This document shows, one piece after another, positions 1-10,117 of a stretch of 64,000 nt of DNA. The DNA is taken from contig OU862913.1 of the NCBI GenBank assembly GCA_917880885.1, forward strand, positions 5,332,001-5,396,000. The letters are read 5' to 3'. Under the pieces are notes generated by a model that was given only the letters and a program-made list of their open reading frames with translations, was not told the DNA's origin and ran no database searches. Position 1 is the first letter of the stretch. Every line of letters begins with the position of its first letter. Made by a program: the position numbers and the translations under genes. The DNA is from Limnephilus marmoratus (Eukaryota; Arthropoda; Insecta; Trichoptera; Limnephilidae).

Positions 1-345
1 CATGAATACATATTTACATTAAGAGCATGAGAACGGTTTTCTTTGGTATAAATGCAAATGTGTGAAATTAAGGATGGTTTCTGTGAACATGACTAGTTCC
101 AGTAGGAGCATAAGAACGGTTCTTATTTAGTATGAGTGCGAATGTGTTTATTTAAGGATGACTTCCGTGAATATGAATAGTTACAGTAAGAGCATGAGAA
201 AGCTTTTTCTTTAGTATGAGTACGAACGTGTCTAATTAGGTGTGAATTCTGTGAACATAAATAGTTACAGAAAGAGCAAGAGAAAGGTTTTTCTTTAGTA
301 TGAGTTCTAACGTGTTTATTCAAATATGACTTCTTTAGTAGCTGT
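1..345 (-). pseudogene. Decayed C2H2 zinc-finger terminal exon
   Basis: Read on the minus strand, 123-323 encodes two recognisable C2H2 fingers (CSFCNYLCSQ... and CSYCNYSYSR...) joined by THTKEK linkers instead of TGEKP. Downstream (1-122) another finger can be read only after a frame change, with Tyr/Cys to Trp and a stop codon inside it; upstream of 323 the finger CNYSC region is truncated. The likely role of the ancestor is sequence-specific DNA binding in the nucleus. It lies 3' of the acidic exon 698-862 and the first exon 1605-1761 on the same strand, so it was probably the terminal finger exon of that gene. It continues off the left edge of the window, so intact fingers beyond it cannot be excluded. 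Confidence 0.7.
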
Positions 346-697
346 GATTAGCCTCTGAACTAAGCTTTCTGTCACTTTGAGAACAAGGCAAATATTTTGA
401 ATTATTAGATATCTTTCCGTCACGTTTTTGTTGAAATGAGAGGATTTTTGTGACTATCAATGCTGCACCTAGAAGAGAAAACAATATTAAAACTATAATT
501 CTATATGGGCTGAAGGTTGTACGGAACTACTGCTTGGGTGCAGGTAGTAAACATGTGTATTATAAAGATTGAAGTATTATTATCTAATCCATATAACCTT
601 TACAGTCTTTTTATTACTCTTTATTTCAGCATTCACGCTTATTAGGTAAGGGAAAAATAAAATAATAAAAATAATATTTAAAAAATATGGTTTTTAC
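346..697. other. AT-rich intron-like spacer, nothing recognised
   Basis: Between the decayed finger exon and the acidic exon on the minus strand. No conserved coding pattern is seen. It would be the last intron of the minus-strand ZNF gene, longer than the 84-97 base introns in the plus-strand cassettes. Confidence 0.4.
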
Positions 698-862
698 CCT
701 CCGTTTTGGGAATTCTGTCTGAGTGCTCCAAGCATTCCTTTTTAATGTCTGGGAGTTCGATGTCAATTTTTGAATATGAAATTGCACTCTCTTTTTTTTC
801 TTTTGTCTCTGCTTTGATGATGTTTTCCTGTAGATAAGTATTCTCCACCGAACTAATTTCAC
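698..862 (-). CDS. Internal acidic exon of minus-strand ZNF gene
   Basis: Bounded by a polypyrimidine tract and TTTCAG acceptor above 862 and a GT donor (AGG|GTAAAAA) at 697. In phase 1 it encodes a peptide with NIIKAETKE, then SYSKIDIELPDIKKEC and LEHSDRIPKTEG. The IKAE and IKKE lysines fit the ψKxE SUMO consensus, as in the other acidic exons here. The exon is 165 bases and begins and ends in phase 1, so it can be included or skipped without changing frame. It would sit between the first exon at 1605-1761 and the finger exon at 1-345. The reading frame is open throughout. Function of the module is unknown; by position it is an N-terminal regulatory segment of a zinc-finger protein. Confidence 0.7.
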
Positions 863-1604
863 CTGAAATCAGAAAAAAAAGATACTCTCAATGGGACGCT
901 TGTATTGTCCCCTTTTTGGGAAATTGACTCTAATAAACATATAAGTAAACAAATAATTAAATTATGTTTTGAAAGTCTCATTATGTGTGTTTTCTTAATA
1001 TGCTGTAATTTAAAACTAATTATCGTTGCATACTAATTATCGTTGCATACGTATATCTAATAAACACTGTTTACATTTTTCAAAATATTTTCTTAATACT
1101 TTCGTATTATTATGGTAACAATAAACTATCTACAATTTATAAAATTATATTTGAGGCATGATAAGCTATTGTGGGCTCAAATCAACATGTTCACGATCGC
1201 GTTGTGCACGCCCCTTTAAACTGTATCTAAATCAACATATTTTAACGTGTATTCAGTACTTTTAAAGTAGAATAACATAATAAGTAAAACCTCAAAATTG
1301 CAAAATATAATCATTAAAGACAATATTACTAAATGCGACCGAATCTTTTTTTGATTTTGTTAATAATATCTTCAATGCTTAATTATAAATATGTATGTAG
1401 AGGTCGGTTAATAGAGCAATACAAAATTATTGCTTTAGCTTTAGAACCGTAAGCAAATTCAATTTGTTGCACATCAATAATTTAATCGTCTTGCTAGGTT
1501 AATCACTTGCCTTTATTGTAACAATAACTTTATGCACTCTTGAAAATAGGTGTCCAAGATATCCTAGAAAATTAGAACAGATTGATAACAGTAATTTTCC
1601 TTAC
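863..1604. other. Intron of minus-strand ZNF gene
   Basis: AT-rich, bounded by the donor of the 1605-1761 exon (GCTG|GTAAGG) and the acceptor of the 698-862 exon. A short direct repeat (ACTAATTATCGTTGCATAC) occurs twice near 1015-1050. Nothing else recognised. Confidence 0.45.
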
Positions 1605-1800
1605 CAGCCGTCTGATCAATTCTCATGGAATGTTCGAAACATTCCTTCTTCATGTGGGGCAGGTCTACCTCAACTTCTGTATCCGGCATTTCACCTCCGC
1701 CTTCTTCCCCAGTCCCTGGCTCCATCTTGACGGTGGCACTCTCCGGGTTAGGAAGGTCCATGACACCGCTGTGAGAGCGATCAACTAACAATGGAAAACT
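1605..1800 (-). CDS. First coding exon, minus-strand ZNF gene
   Basis: The ATG is at 1761 reading leftward (coding 1605-1761, 157 bases, ends in phase 1). The peptide starts MDLPNPESATVKMEPGTGEE and continues to EMPDTEVEVDLPHMKKEC and RIDQTAG. The 5' boundary at 1800 follows a TTACTTTTCAG acceptor, so a non-coding upstream exon is expected. VKME and MKKE fit the ψKxE SUMO consensus. It is almost identical to the plus-strand exon at 26322-26478, and the similarity continues into the flanking intron, so both derive from one inverted duplication. ATG choice: it is the first in-frame ATG after the acceptor and matches the start of the two paralogous exons at 23145 and 26322. Confidence 0.75.
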
Positions 1801-2099
1801 CTGAAAAGTAACTAACAAATAAGTTACAGTATTTCATTACATAACTAAAACTAAAATGAGAAGTGAAATAAGTAGGCAGGTTTATATTGTAAAAGAGCCA
1901 AAGTTTGCGACCGATTTTCGAACTCGGAACCTTCGTCTTGCGGGGAGGACGCTGTAGTCGATATAATCGTTTATCCGAGTTTTGTTTATCGTTGAAATGT
2001 ATCCAATCTGGGGTGGCAACACTTCAAAGAGCGATTAGACCTACACATAATAACCAAACAATACAAAAACGTACGAAAATTTATATTAAAAATCGGTAA

Positions 2100-2451
2100 T
2101 TTTTGGATCGAAGTGTCCATGGTTATTACGAATAATTTTTAGAAAAAGACTTTAGATTCGCCTTAATCACTATAAAAGGAAACTTTTTGCATCACGGGCG
2201 GTGGAAAATTATGCATTTTAAAATTCAATTGCGTAAGGATACCAACATAACAGCGACGGAATGGTCGCCGGATTGTCGCCGTATCGGTTCGCGAAGTGAA
2301 ATTTAATTTTACGCAACTGAAAATTAAAATGCATTATTTTCCGCCGCCCGTGATGCAAAAAGTTTCCTTTTATAGTGATTAAGGCGAATCTAAAGTTTTT
2401 TCTAAAAATTATTCGTAATAGCCATGGACACTTCGATCCAAAATTTACCAA
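2100..2451. repeat. Fold-back (inverted) repeat upstream of ZNF exon
   Basis: About 130-150 bases at 2100-2240 (containing AATAATTTTTAGAAAAAGAC and CATCACGGGCGGTGGAAAA) recur as reverse complement at about 2310-2451. The right-hand arm alone is shared with 24867-25065, so the left arm appears to be a later inverted copy. A TATAAAAGG motif lies in each arm. It could form a large hairpin. Confidence 0.75.
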
Positions 2452-2990
2452 GTAAATTACTTCATCACTACTTTCTCATTCGGACTCGCGCTCGTGTTAT
2501 ATATAAATACTTACCTACCATTATCACTTCTAAATTTAAAAGTAATTATCGGTATAAAATTCGATAAGTGTAATAAAAAAATCAATTGTTTAAACATTTG
2601 TATAAATAAGTAATAAAAGATGATCATAACCCAAAAACTCAAACACCAAAGTATATGTAGAAAACAACGTGCCGGTACAACGTTCAGTATTCACAAAGTT
2701 CTATAAGTAAGTTAGAAATTCCTTAAGTTAACAAACGAGTTGAGTAAAACATAAATCTACTCACGTACAAAGCGAAGCGCAAAGTTTCAATGTCAATGTG
2801 TTTCAATGACGAGGAACATAACCTAATATCGGAAGTAGTTGAGTTTATATTCCCGTAAAAGGTTAATTCAACATCTTACTGACATTGCAATAATTAAAAA
2901 CATGCAAATAGCAAGTAAATGCGATATTAATACATAGAATGAACTGTGAGCAACGCACATTTTAACCCACAGCCGTCAAACGGAGTTTAC
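2230..2990 (-). other. Duplicated 5' region of ZNF gene, copy 1
   Basis: On the minus strand this region matches 24270-25065 on the plus strand, in the same order and orientation relative to the near-identical first exons (1605-1761 and 26322-26478). Shared landmarks include GAAACTTTGCGCTTCGC followed by GTACGTGAGTAG (possible splice donor after a 5' non-coding exon), TTTGGTGTTTGAGTTTTTGG-like sequence, and CACTATAAAAGG. It is either the promoter/5' UTR region of the family or an older repeat carried along; the first reading is favoured by its conserved position. Confidence 0.55.
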
Positions 2991-3296
2991 CATAGATAAT
3001 GGACAACTGTAGATAGTTAATCAAAAGAGGTACCACCACAACCAACATTCACACAAAAAAGATTGCCAGCAGATTATTCCAGTTGGCGCTCATCAGTACA
3101 AAATAAGCGGCAGCATTAAGAAATCATTTCCGGCTAATACCTTTTAGTGTGTCGGTGATGTAGTGTACAATGGCGAGAAGTCGTTTTAGGAGCTCATATC
3201 TGATTTTTGCAAACCACAGCATAATTTTCACGTTATTGTTTTTGTTAATTACTAAATGATGTCGTCGCCAAAGCGAGAATGATGAAAGCTTCCTTA

Positions 3297-3729
3297 AGCC
3301 TCGATGACACACGGCTAGTTTACAAGCTACTGTCAGGGAAATTCACTTTCTGTTAGTATACTCGCCCAGTGTCATCGTGTCCCTTGCTAACAAGCAGCAA
3401 CTAGCAGATTGTTGACAATCTACGAAAAAAAGTTGAAAGGTCGTCAATTTTACTCGCCTACACGCTTGTTCCGCTTGCTCGTGATTGGTTTATTTACGTT
3501 TCCAACATGACTTCCGATAAACAGCTGATTTCGACTGTCAAAAATCTGAAGAATTAGTTCACGCAGGCGTCGTTATTCTTGTTACTGGCGCTAAAAGCGA
3601 TCTCAGTTTCCTACGCTTCTGAGCGAGTGGACAGTTTTGTGTGTCATCATGACAAACTCACTCGCCGATTTACCCGCTTTTTAAACTTAGTAGATAGTAA
3701 CTTGTAACTCGCCGTGTGTCATCGAGGCT
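3297..3729. mobile_element. MITE with TTA target duplication (Harbinger-like)
   Basis: Terminal inverted repeats begin AGCCTCGATGACACACGGC on the left and end GCCGTGTGTCATCGAGGCT on the right. TTA flanks both ends (3294-3296 and 3730-3732), the target duplication size typical of PIF/Harbinger elements. The 433-base interior shows no transposase, so it is non-autonomous. Confidence 0.7.
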
Positions 3730-3936
3730 TTATTAAGTACCTAATTAGTTTTAATTGTTACCTTTCATTAAGAAGTTTCAAAATGTAATAGGTTTTAAAA
3801 ATTTTGTCTTATTAATATCATATTATGGCATCGTGGTTCACACTGAACCAAAGTAATGTGGATCACTGTGAGTTGGTTCACTATGTACATGGCTTCTAAA
3901 ATTTTCCGGGTACCCTTAATTAGATCAACTTCAATA

Positions 3937-4108
3937 GCGCCGTTTGCACGCACACTTCGGAGCGACCGAGTCTCGCGCCACTTCAGGCCGCCGCGCAGAA
4001 AAGTCTCACAGTGAACTGCGCTGTAAACCTATCGGTCTCTACTTTTCTGCGCGGCGGCCTGAAGTGGCGCGGGACTCGGTCGCTCCGAAGTGTGCGTGTA
4101 AACGGCGC
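3937..4108. mobile_element. Near-perfect palindromic MITE
   Basis: Two arms of about 68 bases with two visible mismatches (start GCGCCGTTTGCACGCACAC, end the reverse complement) are separated by about 35 bases. The arms are GC-rich in an AT-rich setting. TA flanks both ends (3935-3936 and 4109-4110), as for Tc1/mariner-type insertions. Confidence 0.7.
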
Positions 4109-4110
4109 TA

Positions 4111-5066
4111 ATGTTTTCTTTGTTCAACAAACTGAATGGGTAGTAAGTATAAAGTTGTGAGAATTGACAAGCACACAGAGAAAGAGATGAAAAAAGGTTT
4201 GGAGTCGAAGAAAGTAGGAAAAAATCATTACAAATATGCATTCCCTATCCAACTTTCTGGCGATACTGCAGAGTAACAGACTTAGTTAAATGGTTATCGA
4301 ATAAAATACGTCATCAGCCGCGGTAACAGTGGTTGATTCCAATACAAATTCGCTGTTACCTTATAACATTGACAATCAAAAACATTTTATGAGGTTTTTT
4401 ATCCAGTGAAGAATTTTTCCTCATAAAGCACAATAATGTAACGTAAACTCAGCCAATTAAATACAACCATCAGATGATGGTAATAGTAATAAGGCCAAAT
4501 AAGCCGCAGTACTAGTCAGCTTGAAACATGAAGGGTATTGTTATAAGCCCTAGCTAGTTAGAGGATTACGAAAGAATCCATAAAATCAAAAACATTCGTT
4601 TAAGCTTCTATCCATAATATGCTTACAAAATTATGCTACCTACATTCTTTTTTTTTCAATGATGAGAGTTTTCAGTTGTGCAATGAGCAAAATAAAGCTC
4701 TTGTTAATTTTATAATTTTTTTTTTTTTAAATATCTGTAAAAACGATATAAAATTAGATGTCAATTTCGTTTCCTACTTGTTCGTAATATATATTCATGA
4801 CAAATAAAAAATTAACATAAGTAGGTTCCTATTTTATAGATACAAAATGGCATCACTGACTGATGTAATCATAGACTAGGAAGATATTTTCTTTTCTGTA
4901 GTATCTATGGATAAATTTACTCCGAATGCTTCCTGTCACTTTTTGTTGGTTATGTTTGACTTTATTCCTTTTGTCAATTTAAACACCTTAAACAAAAACG
5001 ATCACTCCTCGTTCCTTCAACCTCATCATAAAGTTTTGCAGAACAAGCAGCCCCTTGCGTAAAAGT
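4111..5066. other. Non-coding, nothing recognised
   Basis: AT-rich stretch between the palindromic MITE and the first plus-strand ZNF exon. Homopolymer T runs at 4648-4657 and 4719-4729. No coding pattern or repeat ends were identified. It should hold the promoter or 5' UTR of the plus-strand gene but I see no clear core promoter. Confidence 0.35.
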
Positions 5067-5193
5067 ATGAATTCCACCGCCATCAAGTCAGAACCAGGCA
5101 CAAGTGTGGAAGAGAGTGTTGCCGTGATTCTTACGGAAATCGATCTAGAATATCCTTTTATCCATTCGGAATCTATTTCTGAAAATAACACAG
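5067..5193 (+). CDS. First coding exon of plus-strand ZNF unit
   Basis: ATG at 5067; coding to 5193 (127 bases, ends in phase 1) followed by a GT donor (ACAG|GTATTTTG). The peptide begins MNSTAIKSEPGTSVEESV and includes ILTEIDLEYPF. IKSE fits the ψKxE SUMO consensus, and TEIDLE matches the acidic core of the other family exons, but the second KKEC motif is absent. It is divergent from the three MDLPNPES-type first exons. Joining to 5618-5761 keeps frame. The downstream introns now contain a LINE, an LTR and a hAT, so the transcription unit would have to span about 9.6 kb to reach the next acidic exon. Whether it is still expressed is unknown. Confidence 0.6.
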
Positions 5194-5617
5194 GTATTTT
5201 GTTGTTTTTTATTGGTGCATAACTGTTAAACAGTCGCAAAATGCAATCGAAAATAAAACTGCAGGTCTTTGCTTGGCTGCATATATCCGCCGTCCGCCAC
5301 TTGGGCGTCCTCCTACCGCAGAAACCTTCCTCAAATAAAAATGGTTTTTATTAGATACCTGACACCTCACCAGAGCCCCTGGACATGTGCGGCATACAGA
5401 CAAGGGAACTATATTACTCCTAGGTTGGGCGTCTTTGTGAGGGGTGAGTCAGTAGGGAAATGAGTAATGCGAACCGTGAAGGGGCCTGTATTAAATGATG
5501 TAGTAAAGATTAATGTCGATAGAGCGTTAAAAATACGAGCTGTATTTCATTGTTTTTTTTTTACGATTGTCGTTGCATATACATATATTTGTTCCATTAG
5601 TAAATATTTTTTGTTAG

Positions 5618-5761
5618 GTGAAATGAGTTCAACACAGCCTTCAAATCTAGAGGGAGTCACCATCAAACCAAGGGAATTTTTTTATTCTGAAATAGATCAC
5701 GAGGATCCTGGTGTTAAAAACGAATACTTTGATCTACCTGAAAGAATTCACCAAGCGGCGG
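5618..5761 (+). CDS. Internal acidic exon of plus-strand ZNF unit
   Basis: Acceptor TTTTGTTAG before 5618 and donor GCGGCGG|GTAAGCC after 5761; 144 bases, phase 1 at both ends. It encodes GEMSSTQPSNLEGVTIKPRE, then YSEIDHED, GVKNEYFDLPERI and HQAAG. The ending resembles SMRISQTAG and RIDQTAG of the other exons. VKNE fits ψKxE; the first position (IKPR) does not, so this copy has lost one of the usual motifs. It lies 424 bases after the exon at 5067-5193. It may be a working exon or a relic; no stop or frameshift is present. Confidence 0.6.
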
Positions 5762-5827
5762 GTAAGCCCAATTTTCTTCATTTTTTTTTTATAATCTTGC
5801 TTATCCACAATGTACCTACTATCATCC

Positions 5828-5921
5828 ACAGGGTTTTTTTTACATTACCTCGACATAGGAAGCCCGGAGGAAAATAATTCCCCTCAGGGCCTATGGCATC
5901 TTTGGGGATGCTGAGTGGCGG
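5828..5921 (+). repeat. Dispersed repeat R1, left part (interrupted)
   Basis: Contains AAGCCCGGAGGAAAATAATT and CCCTCAGGG...GGGATGCTG, shared with 53048-53115. In the second copy this is followed directly by the sequence found here at 10118 onward, so the LINE at 5922-10117 inserted into R1. The R1 family is not one I can name. Confidence 0.65.
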
Positions 5922-6302
5922 ATCATTTTATTTATTTATTAATTTTCGGGAAATCGACAGTTTACATTTATTTCAGTTTGTACATAGTATTAAATAGCCA
6001 AAATAAAACCAATTACGGATTTCCTCCTTGTGACTTTACTTCTACTGAGACAGCATAATAAGAATAAGTAAATTAGTTTTATAAAAAGGAATATGAATCT
6101 AAAATTATATAAAACAAAAAAATATATATATATGTATACTCAAAACATTTTTTTTAATATAAAATGAAAAATTACAAAACAAAAAAAATCTATCAAAACA
6201 TTGGTAGCCATGGAGAGAGGTTGTACATATAAATCAAATCATAACAGAAATACAAACAATAAAAACATAACATTATTCAAGAACCATTAGAGAAACACTC
6301 TT

Positions 6303-9137
6303 TTATGGACCTTTTATATTCAGTAAGTTTGCAATTGAAAATGTCCACATTGGAAAATACGCTATTATAACTACTGCAAGTCGGTTCAGGCAAGAATTCT
6401 GCTTACAGTTTGTCTTGCATTGATCCACCCTGAACAGGACAGAAGAGCGTGTTGAACGTGCAGGTACATTGAATTGAATTTTATTTAGCAACTCTGGGCA
6501 TTGAATATTATTGTTGACTACTTTATACAGGAATAGTGCATCCATATGATGCCTTCGTACACTCAATGAATCAATTTTAAAGTGTGAAGCTGCCTCTACA
6601 TAATTATTAAATCTTACAAACGACTTGTAACAAAGATATTTTAGGAATTTGTTTTGAATAGCCTCGATTTTGTTTATGTGGATTTTGTAAAATGGAGACC
6701 AAACAACTGATGCAAACTCCAAATGACTCCGTACATAGGCAAAGTAGAGTTGCTTAATGATATTGATGCTATTAAAAAGTTTTGTGTTTCTTATGATGAA
6801 ACCTAACATTTTAGAAGCTTTATTTATGATTTGTTGTATATGAAGGTTATATTGTAGTTTACTATCAAGGGTTATTCCAAGATCACGAATATCTGAGACT
6901 GTTGCAATGTTGTTGTTATTTATAGAATAATTAAATAATGTTTTATTTTTATTTCTTGAAAAGGTAATATGATGACATTTTGAGACATTTAGAAATAGTT
7001 GATTATGTTGGCAATAGGTAAATATATTGTTTAAATCATGTTGTAAATTGACACAATCGTTTAGACTTTTTATTGGTTTGTGTAGCTTGGCATCATCAGC
7101 AAATAATTCTATTTCAGAGTATTTAACAACATTGACCAAATCATTGATATATAAAATGAAAAACAATGGTCCGAGATGAGAACCCTGTTGGATCCCAGAG
7201 GAAATTTCACTGAAATCTGATTCGAAACACTGTATTGCTACTGCCTGTGATCTCTTAAGTATATAAGATGTAACCCAACGAAATAAATTACCACGTATAC
7301 CTAATGACCAAAGTTTTCTGAGTAATAGTTTTTGATTAATTTTATCAAATGCTTTGGCAAAGTCTGTATATATGATATCTACTTGAGTGCGGTTGTCCAT
7401 GTGATCGACAATAAATTCAGTAAGAAGAACGAGGTTACTTTCCACATTTCTGCCTTTTGTAAAACCATGTTGCTTTGTTGTAATGATGTGATTCAGTTGT
7501 GGACTTATATATTTGTAAACAATTTTTTCCATTAACTTACTGAATATTGTTAGTTTTGAAATCGGCCGATAGTTTTTAACATTATTTTTTTCACCATTTT
7601 TGTGGATTGGTGTTACATAGGCTCTTTTCCAAATTTCAGGTACCGTGCCTTCGTTCATTGATTTATTATATATAATGCAGAGAGGTTTTGCAAGTGTTTC
7701 CGCGCAATTAACAATAAAGTATGAGGGAATGTCATCACACCCCGCGCTTGTGTTTATGTCAAGAGCTTTTATTTCTTTTAAGACTATTTCTCGTGAGAAT
7801 TTGACCGTGGTGATATTTATATTATTTGTATTTTCTGGTATATCTAATGTTGGTAGGTTATTATCATTTATGTAAACTGATTGGAAATATTCCATGAAAA
7901 TATTGCATATGTCTTGGCCATTATCTGCTTTTTTGTCATCTAGGTGCATTGTCCTTGGAAGAGACGATTGTGTTTTTTTCATGTTATTGAAATGATTCCA
8001 GAAGAGTTTAGGATTGCCATTCATGTTACTTTCAGCAGTATGTATATAATTAATGTAGAGTTGTTGTGCAATTCGTTTTTGTCTAGATCTTAAGAGTGAA
8101 AACGTTTGGTAGTCACGTGGATTTTGAAATTTGTTAAAATTTTTATGATATTTATTTTTTTCTTTAATTATTTTTATGAGAGATGACGTATACCATGGTG
8201 GATAATTACAGTTTTTAGCCGGTTTAGTTGGTACATAATTTATTTTAATATTGTTCAATATATCGTAGAAGATGTCAGTTGCGGGTTGAGTATTCAAATG
8301 GTTAAGTTTATGATCCCAATCAATTTCATTTAGTTTTGTGTTTATTATTGAATAATCTGCTTTTCTGTATAGAAATATTTGATTTTCGTTAGTTTTCAGG
8401 TTTTTATTTATTTTTTTAATAGGAATTGAAATTAGCAGTGTTTTATGATAAACATCCTCTGGTACTAATGAGATATTATTAGACGTAATTTTCAGTAGTA
8501 TGTTGCTCACAGCTAAGTCAAGAATGCGATTATTTATACTATTACTCTGAGAGTTATATTGTTTCAGATTATTAAATGACAAAAATTCTGTAAAGTTCAA
8601 ATGGGCTGGGTTTAATGAATTGATCGGTTCACTAGACATATAATCACAGTTTTCATTAATTGGTAGCCAATGTAAGTGAGGTAAATTGTAATCCCCAACC
8701 AAAATGAAACTATCATTATTGTTATCTGTCATAATTTGTGAAGTTTTGTTTATGTGAGACGTAATATTTATGAGGTGCTTACTATCAGGTGCAATATATG
8801 AGGTGCATATGTGAATTTTTTTACCAGGAAGTGAAAGCGTTACCCATATGTCTTCCGCCTCAGAGCTCCATTCTATTTTTTGATCAGAAATAAATTTATT
8901 TTTTACTGCAATTAAAACTCCACCACCGCGATTCTGATTAAGGTTATGGTAATCTCTATCTCGTCTGTAAACCTGATATCTTGGATCGAATAGTTCCTCA
9001 TTAAAGATTGAATTGTTAAGCCATGTTTCACTGAGACATATAATGTCATAGTTGTTTAATAGTACATTTTGAAGAAAATAATTCGTTTTAGTTCTGAGAC
9101 CTCTTGTGTTTTGATAGTACAATTCTAAAGAATCCAT
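6303..9137 (-). CDS. LINE ORF2: endonuclease and reverse transcriptase
   Basis: 944 residues from the ATG at 9137 (MDSLELYYQNTRGL). Residues about 1-225 form an APE-type endonuclease: QNTRGL, CLSETWL, RGGGVLIAV, LVGDYNLPHLHW and RILDLAVSN. Residues about 460-740 are the reverse transcriptase: NYRPISKLTIFSKLMEKIV, QHGFTKGRNVESNL, DFAKAFDKIN, GIQQGSHLGPLFFILYINDL and the catalytic LFADDAKL. The C-terminal third has the usual LINE pattern after RT. It nicks target DNA and copies the element RNA by target-primed reverse transcription. The ORF is uninterrupted and normal in length for Jockey or CR1 clade ORF2. The SHLG in place of the more usual SVLG in the RT is a minor oddity. The clade needs a tree; the domain calls are secure. 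Confidence 0.9.
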   Translation of the reverse strand: MDSLELYYQNTRGLRTKTNYFLQNVLLNNYDIICLSETWLNNSIFNEELFDPRYQVYRRDRDYHNLNQNRGGGVLIAVKNKFISDQKIEWSSEAEDIWVTLSLPGKKIHICTSYIAPDSKHLINITSHINKTSQIMTDNNNDSFILVGDYNLPHLHWLPINENCDYMSSEPINSLNPAHLNFTEFLSFNNLKQYNSQSNSINNRILDLAVSNILLKITSNNISLVPEDVYHKTLLISIPIKKINKNLKTNENQIFLYRKADYSIINTKLNEIDWDHKLNHLNTQPATDIFYDILNNIKINYVPTKPAKNCNYPPWYTSSLIKIIKEKNKYHKNFNKFQNPRDYQTFSLLRSRQKRIAQQLYINYIHTAESNMNGNPKLFWNHFNNMKKTQSSLPRTMHLDDKKADNGQDICNIFMEYFQSVYINDNNLPTLDIPENTNNINITTVKFSREIVLKEIKALDINTSAGCDDIPSYFIVNCAETLAKPLCIIYNKSMNEGTVPEIWKRAYVTPIHKNGEKNNVKNYRPISKLTIFSKLMEKIVYKYISPQLNHIITTKQHGFTKGRNVESNLVLLTEFIVDHMDNRTQVDIIYTDFAKAFDKINQKLLLRKLWSLGIRGNLFRWVTSYILKRSQAVAIQCFESDFSEISSGIQQGSHLGPLFFILYINDLVNVVKYSEIELFADDAKLHKPIKSLNDCVNLQHDLNNIFTYCQHNQLFLNVSKCHHITFSRNKNKTLFNYSINNNNIATVSDIRDLGITLDSKLQYNLHIQQIINKASKMLGFIIRNTKLFNSINIIKQLYFAYVRSHLEFASVVWSPFYKIHINKIEAIQNKFLKYLCYKSFVRFNNYVEAASHFKIDSLSVRRHHMDALFLYKVVNNNIQCPELLNKIQFNVPARSTRSSVLFRVDQCKTNCKQNSCLNRLAVVIIAYFPMWTFSIANLLNIKGP

Positions 9138-9281
9138 TTTAATATACAATATAGTTAATTTGAAAGTTACTGTTATGTTCTAAGCGTTATTGATGGAAAT
9201 ATTGTATTTTTTTAGTTTTTCTAGATCGTTATAAGAGTTAATACAATAGTGATCTGAGTTTTCATTTAGTCTCACATAAAT

Positions 9282-9947
9282 TTAACAATTTTTAATCCAG
9301 CAAAATTTAAATTTATTAATTTTGGTAAACTCTCTGACCTTTTTGTAGAGTACTTTGTTTTTATGAGTTAAATGTTCATTAATGTAGATCCGATGTTTCC
9401 CATTTAAGTTAATATCCTCAGCTGTTAGGCCTCTTCTCGTCCGGATTGCAGCCATGATGTCATCTTTTTGTTTTCTGCACTTTAGTTTCACAATAATATT
9501 TCGCGGTCTTCCTTCAATCTTCTCCTTAGGGGTGACCCGGGTGGCGTATTCAATTTCGTCAGGGCTTACTATTTTTAATTCTGAATAGATATTTTTGATA
9601 ATCTCTGTCAGGTTCTCTTGTTTTTTTTCTGGTATCCCAATGATCTCTATGTTATTAATACGCGCGTGTTGTTCGTTAGCATCCAATTGTTTTTGTAATT
9701 GGTTGAATTCACTTTGAATTACAGCATTTTGTTCCAGGGTTTTTTCAAGATTGTTGTTTTTTTTTGTGTCAATTTTTTTTTCCATAGTTAATATTCTATT
9801 TTTTAATTCTTCGATTTCTTCTTTGTACTCGTTTCTGACGATTTCCAGAAATTGCACCTTAAATTCTTCAAACTTTTTGTCAAGGAGTTGAAGGAGTTGT
9901 GTATCCGTATTATTTAGTGCAGTCTTTGCAGTTGCCCGAGTAGTCAT
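9282..9947 (-). CDS. LINE ORF1: coiled-coil RNA-binding protein
   Basis: 221 residues from ATG at 9947. Residues about 20-95 are charged and heptad-like (LLQLLDKKFEEFKVQFLEI, EEIEELKNRILTMEKKI), predicting a coiled coil. Residues about 96-221 (NNIEIIGIPEKKQENLTEII, ATRVTPKEKIEGRPRNIIVK, RIYINEHLTHKNKVL) resemble the ORF1 proteins of insect LINEs that share the baculovirus FP C-terminal fold. Such proteins bind the element RNA and act as chaperones. It lies 145 bases upstream of ORF2, without overlap. The ORF is intact. The fold assignment is from recall of family pattern. Confidence 0.75.
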   Translation of the reverse strand: MTTRATAKTALNNTDTQLLQLLDKKFEEFKVQFLEIVRNEYKEEIEELKNRILTMEKKIDTKKNNNLEKTLEQNAVIQSEFNQLQKQLDANEQHARINNIEIIGIPEKKQENLTEIIKNIYSELKIVSPDEIEYATRVTPKEKIEGRPRNIIVKLKCRKQKDDIMAAIRTRRGLTAEDINLNGKHRIYINEHLTHKNKVLYKKVREFTKINKFKFCWIKNC

Positions 9948-10117
9948 ATTGACACGGAATATTGACTAATATAACAAGTTATAACAACACTCACTACTAA
10001 AAAGTTATTTGAAATATAAATATTTAGATTTTAGTTAGAAATTTGTTTTATTTTGCGATATTTCTAGAGAGAAATAAAAACACGACAGCTGTCATTGAAT
10101 GTTATTGTTGTATTTTA

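Larger units (their letters stand above)
5922..10117 (-). mobile_element. Near full-length LINE (Jockey/CR1-like), two ORFs
   Basis: A 4.2-kb non-LTR retrotransposon on the minus strand with an ORF1 (9282-9947) and ORF2 (6303-9137), both open. The 3' end, at the left, finishes in an AATA-type simple repeat (5926-5942). The 5' UTR is about 170 bases. It sits inside repeat R1, whose halves resume at both ends; ATTTTA appears at both junctions and may be the target duplication. It lies in an intron of the plus-strand ZNF unit, in antisense. Confidence 0.85.
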
